64,000 nucleotides of DNA from contig OY770026.1 in NCBI GenBank assembly GCA_963669455.1, forward strand, positions 2,604,001 through 2,668,000, in the 5' to 3' direction. The notes beneath the pieces are model-generated. The model searched no databases. It saw only the letters and a program-made list of their open reading frames with translations, and had not been told where the DNA came from. The position numbers and the translations under genes were made by a program. This document shows positions 32,939 to 40,880 of this stretch, in pieces; position 1 is the first letter of the stretch; every line of letters begins with the position of its first letter. Source of the stretch: JAWKWH01 sp963669455 (GTDB taxonomy: Bacteria > Pseudomonadota > Alphaproteobacteria > Rhizobiales > Rhizobiaceae).

Positions 32939-33747
32939 TGGGCGGCAAGCTTGATTTCGCAGCAGCGCAGATAATCGGGGATCGCAAAAATCAGGAAGAT
33001 GCGTATCGCATAGTTGCTCCGACAGCATCGGATAGTTTCGTATTATGCATGCTCGCCGATGGCATGGGTGGTCATGCGGCTGGTGAAATTGCCGCACAAA
33101 CCGCAATCGCTGCATTTGAGGAAGAGCTTATCGAGTCCCAACTCCCCTGGGCCGACAGTTTCGTGCGTGCAATTGACGGCGCCAACCGTGCCATCGCCGT
33201 CAAGACCCGTGAGGTCGAAGGGACTGAAGGCATGGGTTGTACATTTGTCGGTGCAGAGGTCAACTCGACCGGATGCCGCTGGATCAGTATCGGTGACTCG
33301 CCGATATTTCACATCTCGGCTGCCGGAATTCAGAGAGTGAATGAAAACCATTCCATGGCGCCTCGCATAGACGCTGCAGCACAGCGCGGCGAAATCAGTT
33401 GGGAAGAGGCGCAGAACAGCCCATCACGTAATGTTCTGTTGTCGGCACTTACGGGCGAAAATCTGAATCGTTTCGATTACACCATGGAACCACTTCTCCT
33501 GTCAGACGGCGACTGGATCATCGTGGCTACGGACGGTATCGAGACGCTTCAAATTGAAGAGATTGAGGCAATAGTGCGCAGCTCATCTCACTCAAGCGCA
33601 ACTGAGCTTTGTGAGCTTCTGCTGAATGAGGTGGAAGAGCGCCGGAAACCCCGGCAAGACAACACGACCGTGATGGTCGTCAGTATTCGCAAGAATTCAA
33701 CCGCACTGGACCACGTACCAACACGCCCGATCAAGCATCGAGGTTAA
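32938..33747 (+). CDS. PP2C-family Ser/Thr protein phosphatase
   Basis: A 269-residue soluble PPM/PP2C phosphatase. Family motifs appear in order: GDRKNQEDAY (about 14-23), LADGMGGHAAGE (about 39-50), WISIGDSPIF, VATDGIETL and RQDNTTVMVV, which supply the metal-binding aspartates. The start at 32938 overlaps the upstream FHA gene stop (TGATG), so it is translationally coupled. It is the expected antagonist of the kinase at 28487. It is the last gene of the island's rightward block, about 320 bp from the intact tRNA-Trp. Confidence 0.9.
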   Translation: MGGKLDFAAAQIIGDRKNQEDAYRIVAPTASDSFVLCMLADGMGGHAAGEIAAQTAIAAFEEELIESQLPWADSFVRAIDGANRAIAVKTREVEGTEGMGCTFVGAEVNSTGCRWISIGDSPIFHISAAGIQRVNENHSMAPRIDAAAQRGEISWEEAQNSPSRNVLLSALTGENLNRFDYTMEPLLLSDGDWIIVATDGIETLQIEEIEAIVRSSSHSSATELCELLLNEVEERRKPRQDNTTVMVVSIRKNSTALDHVPTRPIKHRG

Positions 33748-33764
33748 AAATCCATCTTGTTTAA

Positions 33765-33889
33765 GTCAGCTTCCGACCTGGCAGGACAATTCGGCACCTA
33801 GAGCGTGTCTTGCTTGGCGGGGACTATCACGGATCGAATCGTTTTCAAAATTGGGTGCCGAATTTACCCGCCAGATACGTGGAACGCTG
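33765..33889. repeat. imperfect inverted repeat overlapping the integrase remnant
   Basis: AATTCGGCACC (33788-33798) and GGTGCCGAATT (33854-33864) are perfect inverted repeats with 55 bp between. The similarity extends outward as an imperfect repeat of about 22-35 bp per arm (CCTGGCAGGAC versus the complement of TACCCGCCAGA). Part of the right arm lies within the coding sequence of the integrase remnant, so the left arm may be an inverted duplicate of it. Confidence 0.5.
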
Positions 33890-33958
33890 CCTTACGGAGC
33901 TCCCTGGGCGCTGATACACGTGTACCTTTCCGCCGCGAATCGTGTGCTTTTCGGACAT
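33845..33958 (-). pseudogene. N-terminal remnant of a tyrosine-type integrase
   Basis: A 37-codon frame on the minus strand begins at the ATG at 33958. It encodes MSEKHTIRGGKVHVYQRPGS followed by SVRQRSTYLAGK, then diverges and stops. The GGKVHVYxRPxSxxWQCSTYLAGK pattern is what I recall from the N-terminus of many alphaproteobacterial phage/island integrases. The catalytic domain is absent. It lies about 110 bp from the 3' end of the intact tRNA-Trp, where an integrase gene is expected. The match is from memory and needs a database search. Confidence 0.55.
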
Positions 33959-33987
33959 GTTGTCAGTCCCTACAAATCTGAGTAATT

Positions 33988-34006
33988 GTGTGCAAGGGGT
34001 GTGCAA
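33988..34006. repeat. tandem GTGTGCAA direct repeat near tRNA-Trp
   Basis: GTGTGCAA occurs at 33988-33995 and again at 33999-34006 (period 11 bp, one helical turn), between the integrase remnant and tRNA-Trp. Closely spaced direct repeats here resemble arm-type integrase or excisionase sites. They could equally be promoter elements of the lost integrase gene. Confidence 0.4.
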
Positions 34007-34069
34007 CAGTATTTCGAGCACCCCAAAAATTCAAAGCGCACGACAATAATATGATTTTATTGAGAAAAC

Positions 34070-34145
34070 TGGCAGGGGCAGCAGGACTTGAACCCGCGAC
34101 CTACGGTTTTGGAGACCGTCGCTCTACCAACTGAGCTATACCCCT
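34070..34145 (-). tRNA. tRNA-Trp (anticodon CCA)
   Basis: Complete cloverleaf on the minus strand including an encoded 3' CCA. The acceptor pair is AGGGGTA/TGCCCCT, the D arm GCTCAGTTGGTAGAGC, the anticodon arm ACGGT-CTCCAAA-ACCGT and the T arm GCGGG-TTCAAGT-CCTGC. The CCA anticodon reads UGG. In many alphaproteobacteria this gene sits between tuf and secE-nusG. Here tuf lies upstream on the same strand, but the secE side is replaced by the FHA/kinase island. Confidence 0.96.
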
Positions 34146-34268
34146 ATCAAGCGGCTGTCTTGCAACACGGGCCGGGCAAATTCAAGTCCAAATTTTCAAA
34201 GCATTGTTCACGCAACTTGCAGTCATGTGGTGGTATTTAACCGTCCGGGAGCTGATAGGCACCTTTGT

Positions 34269-34940
34269 TCAAGCTTGCGTTGGTGCATCACCTTCCCTTT
34301 CAAAGAGTTTTACATCCGCCGTTTCAATGGCTTTGCGGTTACGCTCGATCTTGTCCAGCGGCCAATCCCACCACTTCAACCGCAACAACTCAAGCACCAC
34401 CGGCTTGGGAAAGCGCCTGCGCACCATTTGCGCGGGATTGCCGGCGACAATCGAATATGGCGGCACATCCTGGCTGACAACGGCCCGCGTGCCGATAATG
34501 GCACCATCACCGATGGCGACACCGGGCATCACCACCGCTTCAAATCCGATCCAGACATCATTGCCGACGATGGTATCGCCTCTCTGCGCAACTTCATCGA
34601 CATAGGCGATCGTCATCGTTTCGGGGTTGAATACGGCAAACGGATAGGTCGAAAATCCACCCATCGGGTGATTTGCCGACGATGTAATGAACCGCACGCC
34701 ATGGGCAATCTGGGCGAATTTGCCGATGATGAGTTTTTCAGGCGCGCCCGGATAAAGATAGGGTGCCAGCCTGGCGGCATAATCGTCCACCGCATCGAAA
34801 TCGGAACAATAGCTGTAATCACCAATCTCGATATTGGGGTGATCGATAACACGGTTTAAATGGACGGTGTGCGTGTGGAGTTCGCCATTCGGCAAGGTGA
34901 TTGGATGACGCAAAGACGCGTCGAGAAATGGCCGTGACAT
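34269..34940 (-). CDS. CatB/Vat-type hexapeptide acetyltransferase
   Basis: A 223-residue left-handed beta-helix acetyltransferase of the xenobiotic acetyltransferase group. Landmarks are IEIGDYSYCSDFD, the catalytic His region TSSANHPMGGFSTYPF, and the hexapeptide repeats NDVWIGFEAVVMPGVAIGDG and AIIGTRAVVSQDVPPYSIV, ending GNPAQMVRRRF. Family members acetylate chloramphenicol, streptogramins or other small molecules. A chromosomal copy without mobile signals is more likely metabolic than a resistance determinant. It lies between tuf and tRNA-Trp on the same strand. Confidence 0.85.
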   Translation of the reverse strand: MSRPFLDASLRHPITLPNGELHTHTVHLNRVIDHPNIEIGDYSYCSDFDAVDDYAARLAPYLYPGAPEKLIIGKFAQIAHGVRFITSSANHPMGGFSTYPFAVFNPETMTIAYVDEVAQRGDTIVGNDVWIGFEAVVMPGVAIGDGAIIGTRAVVSQDVPPYSIVAGNPAQMVRRRFPKPVVLELLRLKWWDWPLDKIERNRKAIETADVKLFEREGDAPTQA

Positions 34941-35060
34941 AGAGCTGCTCTTTCATCTGGAACGTTCGTTCGTGCGGATCAGAACAGTGTCTTGGTCACA
35001 TCACCCTCCATTTGATGGCGCGAGGCATTTTGCCCTCGTTGTTGGTTACTCCGAGAAAAC

Positions 35061-35086
35061 ACAAGGCGGGCCTAAGCCCGCCTTGT
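35061..35086 (-). terminator. intrinsic terminator of tuf
   Basis: A perfect 11-bp GC-rich stem, ACAAGGCGGGC (35061-35071) with GCCCGCCTTGT (35076-35086) and a 4-nt loop, lies 25 bp downstream of the tuf stop. On the minus strand it is followed by GTTTTC, as expected of a Rho-independent terminator for tuf. Confidence 0.85.
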
Positions 35087-35110
35087 CAATGCTTGTCTTT
35101 TTAAAAAAGA

Positions 35111-36286
35111 CTATTCCGTGATTGAAGCGACGATGCCTGCGCCGACGGTTCTTCCGCCTTCGCGGATAGCAAAGCGCAGTTTTTCTTCCATCGCGATCGG
35201 CACGATCAGTTCCACATCCACTGTCACATTATCGCCCGGCATCACCATCTCCGTGCCTTCCGGCAGCGACACAACGCCCGTCACATCCGTCGTGCGGAAG
35301 TAAAACTGCGGACGATAATTGGTGAAAAACGGCGTATGACGGCCACCTTCTTCCTTGGTCAGAATATAGGCCTCGGCCTTGAACTTCGTGTGCGGCTTGA
35401 CCGAACCAGGCTTGCACAAAACCTGACCGCGCTCGACACCGTCACGCTCAACACCGCGCAAAAGAGCACCGATATTGTCGCCAGCCTGGCCCTGATCGAG
35501 CAGCTTGCGGAACATCTCCACACCCGTGCACGTCGTCTTCGACGTATCGCGAATGCCGACAATCTCAATCTCGTCGCCGACATTGACAATGCCGCGCTCA
35601 ACACGGCCCGTCACAACCGTGCCGCGGCCCGAAATCGAAAATACATCCTCAATCGGCATCAAGAACGGCTGGTCAACAGGACGCTCAGGCGTCGGAATAT
35701 AGCTGTCAACTTCGGCCATCAGCGCGCGGATCGCATCCTCGCCCTTGGCCTTGTCGCCATCTTCAAGCGCCACAAGTGCCGAACCCTTGACGATCGGAAT
35801 ATCGTCGCCCGGAAACTCATAGGTCGACAAAAGCTCGCGGATCTCAAGCTCGACCAGCTCAAGCAGTTCCTCATCGTCAACCTGGTCAACCTTGTTCATG
35901 AACACCACAATCGCCGGAACACCAACCTGGCGGGCAAGCAGAATATGCTCGCGCGTCTGCGGCATCGGGCCGTCGGCGGCCGAGCAAACCAGGATCGCGC
36001 CGTCCATCTGCGCCGCACCGGTGATCATGTTCTTCACATAGTCGGCGTGGCCAGGGCAATCGACATGGGCGTAGTGACGGTTGTCCGTCTCATACTCCAC
36101 ATGCGCCGTCGAAATCGTGATCCCGCGCGCCTTTTCCTCAGGCGCACCGTCAATCTCGTCATACGCCTTGAACTCGCCGAAAAACTTCGTAATCGCAGCC
36201 GTCAGCGACGTCTTGCCATGGTCAACGTGACCAATCGTGCCAATGTTCACATGCGGCTTGTTGCGCTCAAATTTTCCCTTAGCCAT
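35111..36286 (-). CDS. tuf: translation elongation factor Tu
   Basis: A 391-residue EF-Tu, full length. GTPase motifs are GHVDHGKTSLTAAIT (G1), the G2 region ARGITISTAHVEYE, DCPGHADYV (G3) and NKVD (G4). Domains 2 and 3 follow with GRGTVVTGRVERG and the C-terminal VGAGIV stretch. It delivers aminoacyl-tRNA to the ribosome. Strong codon bias is evident, as expected of a highly expressed gene. A terminator follows it. No fusA or rpsG is adjacent in this window, so this may be the second, tRNA-Trp-linked tuf copy found in many proteobacteria. Confidence 0.98.
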   Translation of the reverse strand: MAKGKFERNKPHVNIGTIGHVDHGKTSLTAAITKFFGEFKAYDEIDGAPEEKARGITISTAHVEYETDNRHYAHVDCPGHADYVKNMITGAAQMDGAILVCSAADGPMPQTREHILLARQVGVPAIVVFMNKVDQVDDEELLELVELEIRELLSTYEFPGDDIPIVKGSALVALEDGDKAKGEDAIRALMAEVDSYIPTPERPVDQPFLMPIEDVFSISGRGTVVTGRVERGIVNVGDEIEIVGIRDTSKTTCTGVEMFRKLLDQGQAGDNIGALLRGVERDGVERGQVLCKPGSVKPHTKFKAEAYILTKEEGGRHTPFFTNYRPQFYFRTTDVTGVVSLPEGTEMVMPGDNVTVDVELIVPIAMEEKLRFAIREGGRTVGAGIVASITE

Positions 36287-36568
36287 GGATAAGTCTTCCT
36301 GTCATGCTTGCGGCTGGAGGATGATCCCCCGGTTCAATGGGGCAAACACCCCGGCTTGGATACCGCGACATAATTGTTTCGGCGGTTGCACGCAAGCGCA
36401 AAAAAGCCGCAATGCGGGAGCAACCGGTACTTCAGTTTGACTGTTTATCAAAAATTCGAGCGCATCCGCCTAATCTGCCTCGCAATGAGCGCCTGTTAAT
36501 AAAGGTGCTTGAAATTTTGCGAGGCGGAGGCCATTTCTCTATTTTCCCGAATTCATCCCGACATCGCC
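36287..36568. other. tuf upstream region
   Basis: 282 bp between the divergent tuf and ion-channel genes. It presumably holds the strong tuf promoter, but I cannot place boxes reliably. No small gene or palindrome stands out. GGCGGAGG at about 36525-36532 is too far from the channel ATG at 36569 to serve it. Confidence 0.3.
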
Positions 36569-37360
36569 ATGAACCTGCTTACCAGATTTGTAACCTCGCC
36601 GCGCTTTGAGACGTTTATTGTCGTGGTTATCGTTTTGAATGCGATCACGCTCGGTCTTGAGACCAGCAAAACCGTCGCCGCTGACTGGTCACATATCCTT
36701 TCTCTGCTCGACCGTCTGTTTCTGGCAATCTTTACCATTGAGATTGCCCTGAAAATGATCGTGTTCCGCAAAAACTATCCGCGAGATCCATGGCGGCTGT
36801 TCGATCTGGCCATCGTGACGATTGCCTGGCTGCCATCGACCGGCGCGTTTTCCGTGCTCCGCGCCTTGCGCATCCTGCGCGTGGTCCGCGTCGTTGGCAT
36901 GGTGCCGTCATTGCGCCGTGTGGTTGGTGGTCTTGTCGCGGCCCTGCCAGGCATGGGCTCGATCATGGGTCTTTTGATCCTGGTGTTTTATATCTTCTCG
37001 GTCATGGCGACTAAGCTGTTTGGCGATGCCTTTCCAGAATGGTTTGGCTCAATCGGCGCCTCGGCCTATTCGCTGTTTCAGATCATGACACTGGAAAGCT
37101 GGTCGATGGGTATTGTCCGGCCGGTCATGGAGGCATTTCCCTATGCCTGGGCGTTTTTCATCCCGTTCATCATCTCAACGACATTTACGGTTTTAAACCT
37201 GTTCATCGGTATCATCGTGGCTGCGATGCAGTCGGAACACGATGAAGCGGCGGCCGAACAGCGCGAGGCACTGCATTCAGATCAGGAACGGATTATCGAC
37301 GAAATCCAAGCCTTGCGCCGCGAAGTTGCCGAATTGAAACGCTCCGGACAGTCGTCGTGA
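36569..37360 (+). CDS. voltage-gated sodium channel-like ion transporter (NaChBac family)
   Basis: A 263-residue single-repeat channel with six TM segments. S4 carries regularly spaced arginines in VLRALRILRVVRVVGMVPSL. The pore has the selectivity filter MTLESWSMGIV, matching the TLESWS/A filter of bacterial Nav channels. S6 (TFTVLNLFIGIIVAAMQSEH) leads into a charged C-terminal coiled coil (about residues 225-258) that would hold the tetramer together. The start is placed at ATG 36569; a TTG at 36509 adds 20 residues with no clear benefit. Role probably in motility, pH or sodium homeostasis. Confidence 0.88.
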   Translation: MNLLTRFVTSPRFETFIVVVIVLNAITLGLETSKTVAADWSHILSLLDRLFLAIFTIEIALKMIVFRKNYPRDPWRLFDLAIVTIAWLPSTGAFSVLRALRILRVVRVVGMVPSLRRVVGGLVAALPGMGSIMGLLILVFYIFSVMATKLFGDAFPEWFGSIGASAYSLFQIMTLESWSMGIVRPVMEAFPYAWAFFIPFIISTTFTVLNLFIGIIVAAMQSEHDEAAAEQREALHSDQERIIDEIQALRREVAELKRSGQSS

Positions 37361-37545
37361 CGGTTAGGGCATTTTTCGCCTAAACAGGTTCATATGCGCA
37401 AAAAATGCTTCAATAGGTCCAAGCGGATACACGCGGTTCAAAGGAACCGCAAAACGCCTAGATGGGAAAGCGGTTACTTTGCCGCCACAATCGACTGTAT
37501 TGGAAGCCGCGCTTCGCACGCAGCCGAATACCGCTATGACAATCT

Positions 37546-39537
37546 TCAGGCCGCCGAGCGCGCGCCGCGTTTTTGTCTCAAATCCGGCGGTGTCGCTTCG
37601 TCGGCCAGTGCGGCGGCGGCATCGGCAAGCGGCATTGACTGCTGATCCCGGCTGCCGAGCCTGCGGATATTCACCGTTCCCTCTTCGGCCTCGCGCTTGC
37701 CGCAAACGATGATCACCGGCACCTTTGCCAGGCTGTGCTCGCGAACCTTGTAGTTGATTTTTTCATTGCGCAGGTCGGTCTCGACGCTGAGGCCCGCATC
37801 AGCCAGGCTTGCAGCGACTTTTCCGGCATAATCATCGGCTTCCGAAGTGATGGTGGCGACGACCACCTGCAATGGCGCGAACCAGAGCGGCAGATGACCG
37901 GCATAGTTTTCCAGCAGGATGCCAAGAAACCGCTCCATGGAGCCGCAGATTGCCCGGTGCACCATCACCGGCTGGCGCTTTTCGGATATCTTGTCGATGT
38001 AAAACGCGCCAAACCGCTCCGGCAGGGCAAAATCCACCTGTGTGGTACCGCACTGCCAGTCCCGGCCGATCGCATCACGCAACACATATTCGAATTTTGG
38101 TCCGTAAAATGCGCCCTCGCCCGGATTGATCGAGGTCTTGATCTTGCCGCCGGACTGTTTTTCGATCTTGTCGAGAACGGCCTGCATGATCGTTTCGGCC
38201 TGATCCCAGTTCTCGTCCGTCCCGACCCGTTTTTCCGGCCTGGTCGACAGTTTCACTGTGATTTCCTCAAAACCGAAATCGGCATAGGTCGTTAAAATCA
38301 GATCGTTGATCCGCAAACATTCCGCCTCAAGCTGCTCTTCGGTGCAAAACACATGAGCATCATCCTGGGTGAAACCGCGCACACGCATCAGCCCGTGCAA
38401 AGCACCGGAAGGCTCGTAGCGATGAACATTGCCGAATTCAGCCAGCTTCACCGGAAGCTCGCGGTAGGATTTCAGGCCATATTTGAAAATTTGCACATGG
38501 CCCGGACAATTCATCGGCTTAATCGCAAAAACCCGGTCGTCCTCCGTCTGGGTGACGAACATGTTTTCGCGATACCAGCCCCAGTGGCCAGACGCTTCCC
38601 ACAGCGCCTTATCGAGTATCTGCGGCGCATTGACCTCGTCATAGCCATGCTCGTCGAGCCTGCGGCGCATGTAATTGACCAGGTTCTGGAACATCTTCCA
38701 GCCCTTGGCGTGCCAGAAGACCACGCCCGGCCCCTCTTCCTGGAAATGAAACAGGTCCATCTCGCGGCCGAGCCGCCGGTGATCGCGCTTTTCGGCCTCC
38801 TCAAGCCTGTGCAGGTAGTCCTGCATCTGCTTGTTGTCGGCCCAGGCGGTGCCGTAAATGCGGCTTAACATCGGATTGTTGCTGTCGCCACGCCAATAGG
38901 CGCCCGCCACTTTCATCAGCTTGAAGGAATTGCCGACCTGTCCGGTCGAGGCCATATGCGGGCCCCGGCACAGGTCGAACCAGTCGCCCTGGGAATAGAT
39001 TTTGACATCCTCGCCTTCGGGGATCGCATCCAAAAGCTCAACCTTGTAGGCCTCGCCCTTGTCGCCAAACACCTGCCGTGCCTTGTCGCGCGACCAAACT
39101 TGCTTGGCAAACGGTGCGTTGCGGGCGATGATCTCCTTCATCTTCTTTTCGATGACCGGCAGATCATCGGGCGTGAACGGCCAGTTTTCACCGCTATCGG
39201 GGTGAAGCCGCTTGAAATCATAGTAGAAACCGTTTTCGATCACCGGACCGATCGTCACCTGGGTTCCAGGCCAGATTTCCTGAACCGCCTCGGCCAGCAC
39301 ATGGGCGGCATCATGGCGGATCAGTTCCAGCGCGCGCGGATCGTCGCGGGTGACGATCTCGATTACGCCAGTGGAAACCGGATCGGCCAGATCCTGCAAT
39401 ATACCGTCAAGCGCGATGGCGACGGCTTTCTTGGCCAGCGATTTGGAGATGGATTCGGCAACTTCGCGACCTGTCGTTCCGGCCTGGAACTCACGTGAAT
39501 TGCCATCTGGAAATGTCAGGGAAACGGCGTCGGCCAT
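37546..39537 (-). CDS. thrS: threonyl-tRNA synthetase
   Basis: A 663-residue class II synthetase. The order is an N-terminal TGS domain (to about residue 65), the second additional domain with the editing/zinc motif HDAAHVLAEAV near 75, then the catalytic core. In the core, RNHSSE is replaced by the YEPSGALHGLMRVRGFTQDD motif 2 region, and motif 3 is HRAICGSMERFLGILLE. The anticodon-binding domain follows (PLWFAPLQVVV and onward). The C-terminus extends about 20 residues past the usual end with an Ala/Arg-rich tail. Essential gene, monocistronic here. Confidence 0.97.
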   Translation of the reverse strand: MADAVSLTFPDGNSREFQAGTTGREVAESISKSLAKKAVAIALDGILQDLADPVSTGVIEIVTRDDPRALELIRHDAAHVLAEAVQEIWPGTQVTIGPVIENGFYYDFKRLHPDSGENWPFTPDDLPVIEKKMKEIIARNAPFAKQVWSRDKARQVFGDKGEAYKVELLDAIPEGEDVKIYSQGDWFDLCRGPHMASTGQVGNSFKLMKVAGAYWRGDSNNPMLSRIYGTAWADNKQMQDYLHRLEEAEKRDHRRLGREMDLFHFQEEGPGVVFWHAKGWKMFQNLVNYMRRRLDEHGYDEVNAPQILDKALWEASGHWGWYRENMFVTQTEDDRVFAIKPMNCPGHVQIFKYGLKSYRELPVKLAEFGNVHRYEPSGALHGLMRVRGFTQDDAHVFCTEEQLEAECLRINDLILTTYADFGFEEITVKLSTRPEKRVGTDENWDQAETIMQAVLDKIEKQSGGKIKTSINPGEGAFYGPKFEYVLRDAIGRDWQCGTTQVDFALPERFGAFYIDKISEKRQPVMVHRAICGSMERFLGILLENYAGHLPLWFAPLQVVVATITSEADDYAGKVAASLADAGLSVETDLRNEKINYKVREHSLAKVPVIIVCGKREAEEGTVNIRRLGSRDQQSMPLADAAAALADEATPPDLRQKRGARSAA

Positions 39538-39646
39538 CGGTCTTCTCCTTTGTCCAGTCCCGCATACGAGCGCGGGTGGTCACTTGGCGCGGTAGAGGCG
39601 CAGTCAGCTGGCGCGGGGTATAGGCATAGAACGGCTGGAGGTAAAG

Positions 39647-39719
39647 GCCCGCCCGCGCCGGCGGGCGCCAAATTGACTGCGACCGGAAATGCATATCCGC
39701 CCGGCAAGACTGCCGGGCG
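39647..39719. terminator. two GC-rich hairpins between the YegP-like gene and thrS
   Basis: GCCCGCC (39647-39653) pairs with GGCGGGC (39660-39666), and CGCCCGGCA (39698-39706) pairs with TGCCGGGCG (39711-39719). The second lies just after the YegP-like stop and may end that transcript. Neither has a clear T-tract, so intrinsic termination is uncertain. Confidence 0.45.
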
Positions 39720-39732
39720 CGGATGGCGCTGG

Positions 39733-39909
39733 TCAGCTGTTGTCTTCGACCGGAGCGCCGGGCCCGTTTTTCTTGATTGAATCGATGGCGTTTTGCGCGC
39801 TCGCCTTCGATGAATAGCCTTCGGTTGCGAACATGATTTCGCTGTTATATTTGAAACGCACGCGAAATTCGCTACGCTTGTCCTTGTATATTTCGAATGT
39901 ATGAGCCAT
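39733..39909 (-). CDS. DUF1508 (YegP-like) small protein
   Basis: A 58-residue protein that fits one DUF1508/YegP repeat: FEIYKDKRSEFRVRFKYNSE, then FATEGYSSKASAQNAIDSIK and an acidic Pro-rich tail. YegP proteins are small, widely conserved and of unknown function, usually with two repeats; single-repeat forms occur in Rhizobiales. The frame is uninterrupted and the codon use is typical of the neighbours. It is monocistronic, followed by a hairpin. Confidence 0.75.
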   Translation of the reverse strand: MAHTFEIYKDKRSEFRVRFKYNSEIMFATEGYSSKASAQNAIDSIKKNGPGAPVEDNS

Positions 39910-40038
39910 CTGGCCTGCCTTTGGTTAGATGTTGTAACTGACACCGGCCAATCTGCCAGCATGCGGCGCATCAGACAAGTCCAAGAAAGCTTGAAATCCT
40001 ATGCTTTGTCTAACTGCTCGCATGGGGTCATCGGCTCA

Positions 40039-40410
40039 TCAAAGCCCGGTCAACAAATACGAACCCTTGGTGAAACTCGTGCCATTGGCAGCCTTGTGCT
40101 GGAACGAACCAGTCATGGTATTGCCGTTCACCTTCAAGTGGATGTCGGTCAACACCTTGCCGTCGCCATACTGAGCCTTGAAGTTGGACGAACCGTTTTT
40201 GTACATCGGAATCCAGCCGGTGTCGCCAAATCCACCGCTCATGCGAACAGACATGTTGCCACCGCAATCACGGCCCTTGATGGTGTCAGCAAAACTGCTG
40301 CCGGAAACCTTGGTCCATGTCGAGTTGACACAGGCGCTGGCATTTGCTGTCAGAGCGAGAACGCTGATTGCGGCTGCACATGCTGCGATTGAAAGGTTTG
40401 CGGTTTTCAT
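40039..40410 (-). CDS. small secreted protein of unknown function
   Basis: A 123-residue protein. I choose the ATG at 40410 because AAGGAG lies 6 nt upstream and the product then starts with a clean signal peptide (MKTANLSIAACAAAISVLAL, cleavage near ANASA). The mature part of about 97 residues has two cysteines (in the mature N-terminus and in GRDCGGNMSV) that may form a disulfide. It is rich in Gly, Ser, Thr and Asn and reads as a small beta-structure, possibly a lipocalin-like or avirulence-type fold. No family recognised. Confidence 0.7.
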   Translation of the reverse strand: MKTANLSIAACAAAISVLALTANASACVNSTWTKVSGSSFADTIKGRDCGGNMSVRMSGGFGDTGWIPMYKNGSSNFKAQYGDGKVLTDIHLKVNGNTMTGSFQHKAANGTSFTKGSYLLTGL

Positions 40411-40571
40411 TTTCATCTCCTTCAGTTGTTGCCTCACAAACGAGAGGCGGTGAGGTACGCGATAAAACTGGCACCAAACCGACATGAAATATGTGACCGC
40501 GAGCACAACACACGCACTGACATCAGCTGCCATGTGCATTTGATTGGTTTGTCCATCGGCCAAATAGAGCC

Positions 40572-40880
40572 CTAAACTGGCCGCCAGAGCCGCCATGGTG
40601 CCCACCACGTCATGTCGGGCATCAATGTTTCGGGCACATTATCGATGCCGTGGGACCCACCCGGTCCGCAGCGCATCACCCTAAACAGCGCCAGCCAACC
40701 GCCTTTCCAAAGCCCATGCCTGGCTATCGCCTCATAGGCATATTCCGAACAGGTCGGCAGATGGCGGCAATGATTGCCGACAAATCCGGACAGGGTGAGC
40801 TGGTAGAGGCGAATGAACCCAATGCCAATCAGGCGGCCGGGCGTTTTTGTCCAGGGGCCGGGGTAATTACGGTTTTTCAT
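40572..40880 (-). CDS. yidD: YidD, membrane protein insertion efficiency factor
   Basis: A 102-residue YidD family protein. The signature is GFIRLYQLTLSGFVGNHCRH followed by LPTCSEYAYEAIARHG and MRCGPGGSHGIDNVP, including the conserved cysteines. YidD associates with the inner membrane via an amphipathic N-terminal helix and helps YidC-dependent insertion. In this lineage yidD is often next to a NifU-like gene; here a HepT/MNT pair lies between, and the hepT stop overlaps the yidD start region by 14 bp. Confidence 0.93.
   Translation of the reverse strand: MKNRNYPGPWTKTPGRLIGIGFIRLYQLTLSGFVGNHCRHLPTCSEYAYEAIARHGLWKGGWLALFRVMRCGPGGSHGIDNVPETLMPDMTWWAPWRLWRPV

Noticed and set aside
28487..33747. 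A type VI secretion regulatory cluster.
   Set aside because: Kinase, phosphatase and FHA genes resemble TagE/TagF-type sets, but no T6SS structural gene (tss, hcp, vgrG, clpV) is present in the window.
34269..34940. An acquired antibiotic-resistance acetyltransferase.
   Set aside because: The protein belongs to the broad CatB/Vat-like group, and a position between tuf and tRNA-Trp with no mobile signals of its own does not support a resistance role.
35336..36292. A 318-codon plus-strand frame across tuf.
   Set aside because: Antisense shadow of EF-Tu, a product of its biased codon use; Arg/Asn-rich with no domain.
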